Part shown: piece after piece, positions 1 to 6,534 of the stretch | Layout of the letters: every line of letters starts with the position of its first letter | Position numbering within the stretch: the stretch's first letter is position 1 | Source: an uncultured Lachnospiraceae bacterium | GTDB lineage: Bacteria > Bacillota > Clostridia > Lachnospirales > Lachnospiraceae | Length of the DNA: 10,683 nt | Direction: 5' to 3' | Assembly: GCA_910588755.1 (NCBI GenBank) | Contig: CAJUQZ010000146.1 | Span: forward strand, 1-10,683 | Program-made: the position numbers and the translations under genes | The notes under the pieces: generated by a model | Told to the model about the DNA's origin: nothing | The model's database searches: none | What the model saw: only the letters and a program-made list of their open reading frames with translations

Positions 1-41
1 TTTTCAGTAGCATTAAACTGCTTACCTTAGCGACGTGTTTT

Positions 42-70
42 ATCTTATCACGCTCCACGATAGTTGTCAA
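42..70 (-). promoter_or_regulatory. Leftward sigma-A promoter for a gene beyond the window
   Basis: On the minus strand a perfect -35 box TTGACA (70 to 65) is followed after exactly 17 nt by TAAGAT (47 to 42), which matches 4 of 6 bases of the -10 consensus. Transcription would start near position 35 and run off the left edge. A possible start codon, ATG at 13 to 11, lies downstream, but only four codons are visible, so I do not call a gene. The -35 box sits in a short palindrome (62 to 75) that could serve as an operator. The motif match is seen; the function is inferred. Confidence 0.45.
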
Positions 71-80
71 CAACTTTTTT
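62..80 (+). other. Short palindrome followed by a T tract
   Basis: AGTTG and CAACT (62 to 66 and 71 to 75) can pair around TCAA, and T67 and A70 could add a sixth pair. On the plus strand the arm runs into six Ts (75 to 80). It could be a weak terminator for a rightward gene ending before the window, or an operator over the leftward -35 box TTGACA. The stem is AT-rich and short, so neither reading is secure. Confidence 0.25.
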
Positions 81-137
81 CATTTTTCTCATATTTTTTA
101 TAACAGATCAGCTTTTGGCTTCTTGTTACAGGCATTA

Positions 138-166
138 AACCATGCAAAATCGCTTCGCGATGGGTT
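138..166 (-). terminator. Possible weak terminator of the ycxB-like to HD operon
   Basis: Read on the minus strand, ATCGC, the loop GAA and GCGAT (161 to 149) form a 5-bp stem followed by TTT, giving a four-T run with the last stem base. AACC/GGTT (138 to 141 and 163 to 166) can add an outer stem. It lies about 100 nt past the HD gene stop. The stem is short and the T run poor, so this is only the best terminator candidate in the gap. Confidence 0.25.
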
Positions 167-233
167 GATGCATCAAACACTATGTGTTCTTACATGGCTC
201 GTATAGGCTATATCTTGCAGCGCAAAATCCTAT
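165..233. repeat. Cluster of short inverted repeats after the HD gene
   Basis: Three inverted repeats follow each other: the 12-base palindrome TTGATGCATCAA (165 to 176); AACAC-TAT-GTGTT (176 to 188); and a nested pair with outer ATAGG/CCTAT (203 to 207 and 229 to 233) around TTGC-AGC-GCAA (215 to 225). With the hairpin at 149 to 161 this makes four in about 85 bp. None has a strong U tract. I find no coding sequence in positions 1 to 261. Confidence 0.4.
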
Positions 234-261
234 GCTCAATCGAACTAATTTTTTATATGAT

Positions 262-939
262 TTATTCTAATTGTTTTTCCAGCTCATTTCTTCCATATTG
301 ATATGACATACTTGTCTCACGATACAGGGCATTGTAAAAATCGACTGCATTCTGTTGCCGCTCTTTTGCAAGCTCTGTCGCCCTTCTGGTATAAAACCTA
401 TCATATAATTTTTCCAGCTTATACTTGTACTCCTGAAAAAACGAGGGCTTCGCGTCGTTCTCCCCATTCAGTACGATTCCATCAGCGGACACTGAATACA
501 AAGGCTCTGCGACCGCGCCCTTGTAGATCAGGGTTCTTGCCATTCCGATTGCTCCTGCGACATCTAATTTGTCCGCGTCAAACAAAATCTTTGCCTCAAG
601 GCTCTGCGGCTGTTCATCCCTTCTGTATCTGTGTGTCCTGATGCACTGCTCTACCTGCCTGGCATACTCTGGTGCAAAGCCATTCTCTGTTAGAAAGCAA
701 TATGCTTTTTCGCCGCCTATCCTGGCATGACACAGTGCAGGATTTTCATACTGCTCCTTCCGCCCAATATCATGCAGGAGACAGGCTGCTATCAAAATGT
801 CATAATTTACATTTTCCTCCGTCCCTGCGATCTCTAGCGCATTGTAGAGTACGCGATAAATGTGCTCCTTGTCGTGCGCACTGTCCTCCATACAGGAACA
901 CATGTAATGCTCCAGCAATGCATATGCTTTTTTGTTCAT
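262..939 (-). CDS. HD-domain metal-dependent phosphohydrolase
   Basis: This 225-residue soluble protein has the HD superfamily pattern: His22 and His26 in AHDKEH, the HD pair His56-Asp57 in LLHDIGR, His71, His103 in RTHRYR, and FDADKLD near residue 120. It resembles the small stand-alone HD proteins of the YedJ/YpgQ type, which bind divalent metal and hydrolyse phosphate esters or nucleotides; the substrate here cannot be told. The C-terminal third is helical and charged. The start codon overlaps the ispD stop as ATGA (936 to 939), so translation is probably coupled. It is the last gene of the run. The family call is secure; the reaction is not known. Confidence 0.88.
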   Translation of the reverse strand: MNKKAYALLEHYMCSCMEDSAHDKEHIYRVLYNALEIAGTEENVNYDILIAACLLHDIGRKEQYENPALCHARIGGEKAYCFLTENGFAPEYARQVEQCIRTHRYRRDEQPQSLEAKILFDADKLDVAGAIGMARTLIYKGAVAEPLYSVSADGIVLNGENDAKPSFFQEYKYKLEKLYDRFYTRRATELAKERQQNAVDFYNALYRETSMSYQYGRNELEKQLE

Positions 940-1652
940 ACAAGTGCCTCCGCAATTTTCAAATCCTCTGGTGTGGTGATCTTGATATTTTTATAGGAAC
1001 CTGGCACTAATTTGACTGGCCTGTTCATAAAATACTCAACCACCATTGCATCATCGGTGATCACAATGCCTTCTGCAAGTATCTTTTTCTCTCCTGCGAG
1101 CAGCTTTTCATACGCCGCTGCAATCAGCTGTCTCTCAAATACCTGTGGTGTCTGTATCTGCCAAATGCGGGAGCGGTTGGGCGTGCTCTCCACAAATCCA
1201 TTTTCATCTGCGATCTTTATCGTATCCTTTACGGGCATGCCAACCACACAGGCCGCCGACTGTCTTACTCCGTCAAAAGCCCTTATGATCGTTTCCTGAT
1301 CCAAAAAGGGACGTGCGCCGTCATGAATAAAAATATAGTCACATTCCCAGCTGATGCTTCGGATTCCATATGCAACAGAATGATACCGCTCCCTGCCGCC
1401 ACAGATGACTGCCCTGACCTTGCAAAATCCATAGCTGTCAAGAATATCCCTCTGAACCTGCGCCTCCTCGCCCTCTCCGACCACTAGCACAATATCATCT
1501 ATGTCGCTTTCCTCAAATGCCTTCAACGAATAATACAGAACTGGCTTATCCTTTATCAGCAAATACTGTTTGCGGACACTACTGTTCATCCTTTTCCCCT
1601 GTCCGGCTGCCAGCACAATTGCTGTCGATCTCGTTTTCTTCATGACGTCCAT
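936..1652 (-). CDS. ispD: 2-C-methyl-D-erythritol 4-phosphate cytidylyltransferase
   Basis: IspD joins CTP and methylerythritol 4-phosphate to give CDP-ME, the third step of the DXP isoprenoid pathway in the cytosol. The 238 residues carry the family motifs in order: AIVLAAGQGKRM (nucleotide-binding loop, residues 11 to 22) with Lys28 in VRKQYL, CGGRERYHSV, IHDGARPF, PVKDTIK, NRSRIWQIQTPQVF and the C-terminal TTPEDL. Length is normal. The ATG at 1652 directly abuts the TAG of tsaD; a second ATG at 1643 is equally possible. The shared GAAAGG ribosome site lies 3 nt before the first and 12 nt before the second. The stop overlaps the HD gene by 4 nt. No ispF is visible beside it. Confidence 0.96.
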   Translation of the reverse strand: MDVMKKTRSTAIVLAAGQGKRMNSSVRKQYLLIKDKPVLYYSLKAFEESDIDDIVLVVGEGEEAQVQRDILDSYGFCKVRAVICGGRERYHSVAYGIRSISWECDYIFIHDGARPFLDQETIIRAFDGVRQSAACVVGMPVKDTIKIADENGFVESTPNRSRIWQIQTPQVFERQLIAAAYEKLLAGEKKILAEGIVITDDAMVVEYFMNRPVKLVPGSYKNIKITTPEDLKIAEALV

Positions 1653-2681
1653 CTACCTTTCACCAAGCTTCAGGTTTGGGATGGCATTGAGGTCATAGCC
1701 GCTCCTTGTTCCCTTGATATATTCGTAATAACCTGCCACGCCGATCATCGCCGCATTGTCTGTGCAGAACACCGGCGAGGGATAATAAAATTCAATATTT
1801 TGTCCACTGCATGCAGTCTCAAACGCAGCACGCAGCGATGTGTTTGACGCAACGCCTCCTGCAATCGCAAACTTATCAAATCCGTATTCCTTCACGGCAT
1901 TTAAGGAATGCTCCACAAGGACATCAACCACCGCCTTCTGAAAGGAAGCTGCCACATCTGCCCTATTGACAGTAATTCCTTTCATTTCACAGGAATTGAG
2001 ATAATTTAACACTGCAGATTTCAGGCCGCTGAAGCTAAAGTCATAACCGGAACCGTCCACCTTTGCCCTAGGAAACTGGATCGCATCGGGATTTCCCTCC
2101 CTTGACAGCCTGTCGATCTTGGGTCCGCCCGGGTAACCAAGGCCTATGGCGCGCGCCACCTTGTCAAAAGCCTCCCCCGCCGCATCATCCCTTGTATATC
2201 CCAGGATTTCATAGACACCGTAGTCTTTTACGATGACAAGATGTGTGTGACCGCCGGATACGACTAGACATATAAAGGGTGGCTCTAACTCTTTATGCTC
2301 GATAAAATTGGCGCTGATGTGACCCTCGATATGGTGCACGCCGACCAGCGGTTTCTCTGTGGCAAAGCTGATTGCCTTTGCCACAGAAACGCCGACAAGC
2401 AATGCCCCGACAAGCCCTGGGCCATAGGTCACTGCGACTGCTGCGATCTCATCGAGTGTCACCCCCGCCTCCTGCAGGGCTTCCCCAATAACCTGGTTGA
2501 TCTTCTCTATATGCTTTCTCGAGGCAATCTCCGGCACAACGCCGCCGTATAAGGTATGTAGTTCTATCTGCGACGAGATGATATTGGACAGCACTTCCCG
2601 CCCGTTTTTAACAACCGAGGCTGCCGTCTCATCACAGGAGCTCTCGATTGCCAGTATGAGTATGTCTTCTTTTGATTCCAT
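1653..2681 (-). CDS. tsaD: tRNA t6A37 threonylcarbamoyltransferase TsaD
   Basis: TsaD is the catalytic subunit that moves threonylcarbamoyl from its AMP carrier to A37 of tRNAs reading ANN codons, with TsaB and TsaE, both encoded upstream. The ASKHA-fold motifs are clear: AIESSCDETA near residue 11, GGVVPEIASRKH, the metal-binding histidines in VHHIEGH (His117 and His121), SGGHTH near 143, GEAFDKVARAIGLGYPGGP, FSFSGLKSA, GGVASN and CTDNAAMIG. I chose the ATG at 2681 (342 residues). A longer frame from a TTG at 2732 adds 17 residues that do not look like TsaD and would overlap the previous gene. GGAAAGG lies about 12 nt before the chosen ATG. The stop codon abuts ispD. Confidence 0.96.
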   Translation of the reverse strand: MESKEDILILAIESSCDETAASVVKNGREVLSNIISSQIELHTLYGGVVPEIASRKHIEKINQVIGEALQEAGVTLDEIAAVAVTYGPGLVGALLVGVSVAKAISFATEKPLVGVHHIEGHISANFIEHKELEPPFICLVVSGGHTHLVIVKDYGVYEILGYTRDDAAGEAFDKVARAIGLGYPGGPKIDRLSREGNPDAIQFPRAKVDGSGYDFSFSGLKSAVLNYLNSCEMKGITVNRADVAASFQKAVVDVLVEHSLNAVKEYGFDKFAIAGGVASNTSLRAAFETACSGQNIEFYYPSPVFCTDNAAMIGVAGYYEYIKGTRSGYDLNAIPNLKLGER

Positions 2682-2706
2682 GATAAAACCATACCTTTCC
2701 AAAATT

Positions 2707-3276
2707 TTATGCTTCCGGATTGACAAGGTCAAAGCCCAGTATCTTCCAGCGGCCTGTCTCTGTCTCCCTGCGCAGGATAAACACCTGTTTTGAAGTTTTG
2801 TAATCGGCGCCCGCCTTTACAGAATAGTTACAGTATATCTTCGCGCACTTGCGTCCACCCTCTGTAAACTCCTCGACTTCTGTACTTGACGATACCGTAT
2901 AGTTCACGATTGAATAGCCATTTTGCTCAAATTCCTTCACATCACTTTGCAGGTCCATAATATACTGATCCCTTGGATTGTTGGCGGCAAGCTCTGCATC
3001 ATACAGCGCCAGCAGCTTATCGGCCATCTGCTCAAGCTGCTCCTGCGTATACTCCTCATTGTACAGACATTTGGTGATGTCACTATAATATTTTAACACT
3101 TCCCTGGGCGTTGGCGGATAGTCGTTGTCAAGATTTTTCAGTAATACATCCTGTACCGCCGTGACAACGGTCTCCTCCTTCTGGCCCTTATAATTTGACA
3201 GGTAAAAATAATATCCGCCAACCAGCGCGACCAGTACTATGACAATAATTGCTTTTTTCGCCTTCCCCATTTTCAT
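2707..3276 (-). CDS. Membrane-anchored protein of unknown function
   Basis: The 189-residue product starts with a basic patch (KAKK) and one hydrophobic segment at about residues 9 to 27, then has a charged, soluble, probably extracytoplasmic domain. There is no lipobox cysteine after the hydrophobic segment, so it is more likely a signal anchor than a lipoprotein. The C-terminal half alternates strand-like segments and ends in GRWKILGFDLV, a pattern seen in small NTF2-like or DUF domains. It may match a Lachnospiraceae DUF such as DUF6715, but I recall this only weakly. The first ATG overlaps the rnz stop as ATGA; the second ATG (3270) is better spaced, 9 nt after AAAGGGG. It sits 25 nt before tsaD. 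Confidence 0.8.
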   Translation of the reverse strand: MKMGKAKKAIIVIVLVALVGGYYFYLSNYKGQKEETVVTAVQDVLLKNLDNDYPPTPREVLKYYSDITKCLYNEEYTQEQLEQMADKLLALYDAELAANNPRDQYIMDLQSDVKEFEQNGYSIVNYTVSSSTEVEEFTEGGRKCAKIYCNYSVKAGADYKTSKQVFILRRETETGRWKILGFDLVNPEA

Positions 3277-4202
3277 TTACCCCTTTCATCATTTTCATCG
3301 TCAAACAGGAGTTCTTCACTCCAGCCGTCCTTTGCGATGTAGGTCTGCGGGAAGACCGCCTGCACTTCCCTTTTATACTCCTCTGGTCTGGTCAGTGACG
3401 GCGAATAATGTGTCAGCCACAGCTTTGCGACACCTGCCTCCTTTGCCATTGCTGCCGCCTCGTAAAAGGTCATGTGCTTGTATTCCTTTGCCTTCTCTTT
3501 CTTGTCTGGCTCCCCGTACATTCCCTCACATATAAATAAATCGGCAGCTTTCGCATTTTTGATAATACCCTCTGTCGGTCTTGAATCTGTGCAATAAGTC
3601 ACCTTGATCCCTTTCCTGGGCGCGCCCATGACCATGTCAGGCGTATATGTCTGCTCCCCAAGGACAAGTGTCTCTCCCCGCTGGAGCCGCCCCCAATACC
3701 TTCTATCCAGATCAAGGGCCATCGCTTTCTCCAGCTGAAATTTACCTTTTCGGTCAACTATGATATTATACCCATAACAGGTCACATTGTGGTTCACGCG
3801 GAACGCCTCAATACAAAAACCATCAAATGAAAAACGTTGCTCCTGCTCTAAAAGTTCCATATATCTGATCTCAAACGGAAGCTCCGGCGCCACCACACGC
3901 AGGGCGCCGACCACCCTCGAAAGCCCTTTAGGCCCGATCATAAGAAGTGGTGTCGTCTTTTCCGCATTGCCCATAGTCAGCAGCATTCCGGGCAGCCCTG
4001 CGATATGATCCGCATGATAGTGTGTAAAACACATTATGTCGATTGGCTTGGGGCTCCAGCCCTTTTCCTTCATGGCAATTTGTGTGCCTTCCCCGCAGTC
4101 AATGAGAATGCTGGTGCCATTGTACCGCGCCATAAGCGAGGTGAGCCATCTGTACGGCAATGGCATCATACCTCCTGTTCCCAATAAACAAATGTCTAAT
4201 AT
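3273..4202 (-). CDS. rnz: Ribonuclease Z, tRNA 3' processing, with a probable ATA start
   Basis: RNase Z is a zinc metallo-beta-lactamase-fold endonuclease that cuts tRNA precursors after the discriminator base. The hallmark THYHADH (His61, His63, Asp65 and His66 from the proposed start) is present, with LIDCGEGTQ before it, FRVNHNV and TDSRPTEG in the middle, and LTHYSPS as the late histidine motif. The first canonical start in frame, TTG at 4184, would cut off ILDICL, the first strand that leads into LGTGG. The in-frame stop at 4235 to 4233 leaves only ATT and ATA codons. ATA at 4202 lies 8 nt after GGAGG (4215 to 4211), giving 309 residues, the usual length. Gene identity is firm; the start codon is inferred. 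Confidence 0.93.
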   Translation of the reverse strand: MLDICLLGTGGMMPLPYRWLTSLMARYNGTSILIDCGEGTQIAMKEKGWSPKPIDIMCFTHYHADHIAGLPGMLLTMGNAEKTTPLLMIGPKGLSRVVGALRVVAPELPFEIRYMELLEQEQRFSFDGFCIEAFRVNHNVTCYGYNIIVDRKGKFQLEKAMALDLDRRYWGRLQRGETLVLGEQTYTPDMVMGAPRKGIKVTYCTDSRPTEGIIKNAKAADLFICEGMYGEPDKKEKAKEYKHMTFYEAAAMAKEAGVAKLWLTHYSPSLTRPEEYKREVQAVFPQTYIAKDGWSEELLFDDENDERGK

Positions 4203-4270
4203 AAGAATCGCCTCCCTCTCAAATGGAATGGATTATCCGCTCCAATGAACAAATCCCTTATCCCACGCAT
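4196..4270 (-). CDS. Possible 24-codon small ORF bridging rimI and rnz
   Basis: An ATG at 4270, one base after the rimI stop, opens a frame of 24 codons beginning MRGIRDLFIG, rich in Arg and aromatic residues, ending in TAG at 4198 to 4196. GGAAAG lies 6 nt before its ATG. The rnz ribosome site GGAGG is inside it, and its stop falls just beyond the proposed ATA start of rnz, so ribosomes finishing it would be placed to reinitiate. It fills the gap exactly. It could also be a chance open frame; I recognise no homologue. Confidence 0.3.
   Translation of the reverse strand: MRGIRDLFIGADNPFHLRGRRFLY
4211..4215 (-). promoter_or_regulatory. Ribosome binding site that decides the rnz start
   Basis: The minus strand reads GGAGG, then CGATTCTT, then ATA TTA GAC. 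A perfect Shine-Dalgarno core thus sits 8 nt before an ATA codon and 26 nt before the only canonical start, TTG at 4184, which has no site of its own. This spacing is the main argument for initiation at ATA. Confidence 0.55.
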
Positions 4271-4271
4271 T

Positions 4272-4751
4272 TCACTCTTTCCACATAATAACTGCATCGT
4301 CCTTTGGTTTTTCATAAAAATGAGGGCGCACTCCCTTGGAGACAAACCCATATTTTTCATAAAGTCTGCGTGCGGAAAGATTTTTACTCCGCACCTCCAA
4401 CGTAAACGCTGTAATACCATACTGCTTTGCTCCCCGTTTTAAAAGCTCTGACAGTACTTCCGACGCAATCCCGTGATTTCGGTAACGCTCATGAACAGCC
4501 ACGTTGGTGATCTCTCCCTCGCCAGCAATATGTGTGAGCATACAGCCTCCCAAAATGCGATCTGGCATATCTGGCGTGACACAGTCTGCCTCAGCCACCA
4601 GATAGACACGGTCCGGATTTTTAAGCACTTCCTCAAAATCTCTATACCTCCACGGCATAGAGAAGCACGCGGCTTCCAGCGCGGTCACTTCGTCCAGATC
4701 CTCCTGCTGCATTTCCCGTATATGATAGCTTAAAAATGTTTTTTCTGTCAT
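4272..4751 (-). CDS. rimI: GNAT N-acetyltransferase, RimI type
   Basis: RimI acetylates the N-terminal alanine of ribosomal protein S18 in E. coli; in Firmicutes the gene is a standard neighbour of tsaB and tsaD. The 159-residue protein is a single GNAT domain: IREMQQEDLDEV at the start, ITNVAVHERYRNHGIAS around residues 81 to 97 with the acetyl-CoA loop R-N-H-G-I-A, LEVRSKNLSARRLYEKYGF at 118 to 136 as in RimI proteins, and FYEKPKDDAVIM at the end. The ATG overlaps the tsaB stop as ATGA, and AAAGGA lies 6 nt before it. The true substrate in this organism is inferred from the family. Confidence 0.92.
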   Translation of the reverse strand: MTEKTFLSYHIREMQQEDLDEVTALEAACFSMPWRYRDFEEVLKNPDRVYLVAEADCVTPDMPDRILGGCMLTHIAGEGEITNVAVHERYRNHGIASEVLSELLKRGAKQYGITAFTLEVRSKNLSARRLYEKYGFVSKGVRPHFYEKPKDDAVIMWKE

Positions 4752-5482
4752 AATGATTCCTTTTTTTCTGCGCGCTCCCGCTCCGCCTGTGACAGACGCA
4801 GATACTCAGGCGCATGCGCCTGAGCTGTCTCCACGATGCCACGACGGTACAGGACAGCCCCCAGCGCCGCCACACAGGCAGCTCTCTGCCTGTTACAGCA
4901 TGCTGGTGCAAAGCTATAGTAAACCTTGGTCAGTTCCGCGATTCTATCCCTGTAGACGGACACGCCATCACCAAGAAACAACACTTCTGTGTCCGTGCCA
5001 TATTCATTGATCTTTTCAACTATCTGGTCCACGCTGACAGCGCACTGTTCCTCCACCACAACCATGTCATAACCCGCGCTTACTTCTGCATTCCTGCGAA
5101 ATGTATACAGTCCTGTATACACCTGGTTCCTGCGCGCATCCATAAGCGGGCAGATCAGCCGTCCGCTGCCATAAAGGTTATATGCCAGCGCATCCACAGT
5201 TGGCACTGGAATAATCGGAATATCCAGCGCAAACCCTAACCCTTTTGCCGTCGCAGAACCGATCCGAAGTCCTGTAAAGGAACCAGGGCCTTTTGCAACG
5301 GCAACCGCATCGACCGTGTGAAGGTCCAACTCCGCCATTCGCTTAAGCTCAGCCAGCATGGGAAGCAGTGTCTGCGAATGTGTTTTTTTGTAATTGATTG
5401 TGTACTCTGCTATGGTAATATCATCCTCCACGATCGCCGCCGATGCCACGAGCCCGGAGCTGTCTAATGCAAGAATCTTCAT
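4748..5482 (-). CDS. tsaB: t6A complex scaffold subunit TsaB
   Basis: TsaB (YeaZ) is the inactive ASKHA-fold partner of TsaD; the dimer is needed for t6A formation and binds TsaE. The sequence begins MKILALDSS, then THSQTLLPML near residue 34, VAVAKGPGSFTGLRIG around 61 to 76, and PLMDARRNQVYTGLY near 113, all typical. The 244 residues match the usual size. The ATG is 7 nt after GAGAGG and 25 nt after the tsaE stop. The C-terminal part, with QAHAPEYLRLSQAERE, is the standard end of clostridial TsaB. Its stop overlaps rimI. Confidence 0.95.
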   Translation of the reverse strand: MKILALDSSGLVASAAIVEDDITIAEYTINYKKTHSQTLLPMLAELKRMAELDLHTVDAVAVAKGPGSFTGLRIGSATAKGLGFALDIPIIPVPTVDALAYNLYGSGRLICPLMDARRNQVYTGLYTFRRNAEVSAGYDMVVVEEQCAVSVDQIVEKINEYGTDTEVLFLGDGVSVYRDRIAELTKVYYSFAPACCNRQRAACVAALGAVLYRRGIVETAQAHAPEYLRLSQAERERAEKKESL

Positions 5483-5507
5483 ATAATTTCCTCTCTGCCT
5501 ACAGTTG

Positions 5508-5930
5508 TTACCTGATCGTTATTTTCCGGTAATCAAAGCCCTTCTCCAGATCCTTCTCTATGGTTATGTCCCTGGCACCTGCCGGAATCAGTTCGCGGAT
5601 CAGTTCTGCCCATTCTACAATGCAGACACCATTGCCATAGAAATAATCCTCATAGCCGATCTCGTCCATCTCCTCGATGCTGCCGATGCGATACACATCA
5701 AAATGATAAAACGGCAACCGTCCCTTCTCGTAGAGCTGTATGATCGTAAAGGTAGGGCTGTTTACATGCTCCGTGATGCCAAGTCCCGCCGCAACCCCTT
5801 GCGTGAACACAGTCTTGCCTGCTCCCAGCCCGCCATTTAACGTGTAGATTTCCCCCGGCTGTGCAGTCTGCCCAATCCTTTTTCCTACCGCAAAGGTCTC
5901 CGCCGAACTGTTTGTCTCTATACATTCCAT
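5508..5930 (-). CDS. tsaE: t6A complex ATPase TsaE
   Basis: TsaE (YjeE) is a small P-loop ATPase that binds the TsaB-TsaD dimer and is needed for its turnover. From the chosen ATG the 140 residues show the Walker A loop GGLGAGKT (33 to 40), NSPTF (57 to 61), HFDVYR (76 to 81), GYEDYF and VEWAE (105 to 109), all diagnostic. Two starts compete: ATG at 5930, with GAGGTG about 9 nt upstream, and GTG at 5942, 7 nt after AGGAGAAGG, which adds only MGNR. I prefer the ATG because MECIETNS fits the usual N terminus. The GTG would start 14 nt after the previous gene. Confidence 0.95.
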   Translation of the reverse strand: MECIETNSSAETFAVGKRIGQTAQPGEIYTLNGGLGAGKTVFTQGVAAGLGITEHVNSPTFTIIQLYEKGRLPFYHFDVYRIGSIEEMDEIGYEDYFYGNGVCIVEWAELIRELIPAGARDITIEKDLEKGFDYRKITIR

Positions 5931-5956
5931 TCTGTTTCCCACCTCATCGCCTTCTC

Positions 5957-6436
5957 CTAAAAACGTATCTTGACTTTTTTGGGGGGCATATGTGTCGATA
6001 TCATCTGTATCAGCGCGTCTTTTTTGTCCCCCAAATCTTTTTTGGGGAAAATGGAGGCCGTAGTCCTAGATGTATATAGTATTATACTTCTTCCTGTCGA
6101 TACCACCTTCACACAGCTATCCCAACTCTGCTGCTCCTCGCTTTCTCCTTGCGATACACACACACCCTCATCTGTCATCCTGTAGTGGAGTGGCTGTTTG
6201 AAGGCGGGGGTGTTTTGCACCTGCTGCATTGCCCTTAAAAACAGCGCCCCAGGAAGATATGCGATGAGCGCTACCCCTGCAATCAAATAGATCACATATC
6301 TTGTGGAGACAAACCCCATGACAAGCATCACGCCCACTAGCGTGCCAAGCATGCCTGAAAAACTGGTGTATGTGTGAAACAGGAGATAATCATACAAGAC
6401 ATCTACTGTCACTTTTACGTCAAATTCCATTTCCAT
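5957..6436 (-). CDS. YcxB-like membrane protein
   Basis: The 159-residue protein has a short N-terminal strand region, two adjacent transmembrane helices (about residues 25 to 43 and 47 to 68), then a cytosolic beta-rich domain with YRMTDEGVCVSQGESE, WDSCVKVVSTGRSIILYTSR and IFPKKDL. This layout and the run from the second helix through the IFPK motif match the YcxB-like family (PF14317), whose function is not known. GGAAGG lies 7 nt before the ATG at 6436; a second ATG at 6430 is possible. It is the first gene of the t6A operon, 610 bp from the previous gene, and its tail ends in a basic stretch, PPKKVKIRF. Confidence 0.82.
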   Translation of the reverse strand: MEMEFDVKVTVDVLYDYLLFHTYTSFSGMLGTLVGVMLVMGFVSTRYVIYLIAGVALIAYLPGALFLRAMQQVQNTPAFKQPLHYRMTDEGVCVSQGESEEQQSWDSCVKVVSTGRSIILYTSRTTASIFPKKDLGDKKDALIQMISTHMPPKKVKIRF

Positions 6437-6534
6437 GTCGTATCCTTCCTTTCCTGTTCTTTCATTTTATTTCTTTTGCCTTATCTCATTCTATAGTTTT
6501 ATGCTTTCCATACTTTAATCAGTTCTTTTTACCT

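Noticed and set aside
1653..2732. Longer tsaD from the TTG at 2732
   Set aside because: The extra 17 residues are not TsaD-like and would overlap the previous gene; ATG at 2681 fits the family start before ILAIESSCDET.
3239..3535. Plus-strand 98-codon ORF opposite rnz
   Set aside because: It lies almost fully antisense to a certain gene and shows no recognisable motif.
4196..4420. 74-codon minus-strand ORF across the end of rimI
   Set aside because: Its 5' two thirds is an out-of-frame shadow of rimI. Only the last 24 codons, which start with their own ATG, lie outside rimI and are kept as a tentative small ORF.
5918..5947. Ten-codon out-of-frame ORF (ATG at 5947) over the tsaE start, with a good GGAGAAGG site
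   Set aside because: The same site serves the GTG at 5942 and the sequence is short; it is probably a chance ATG next to a strong ribosome site.
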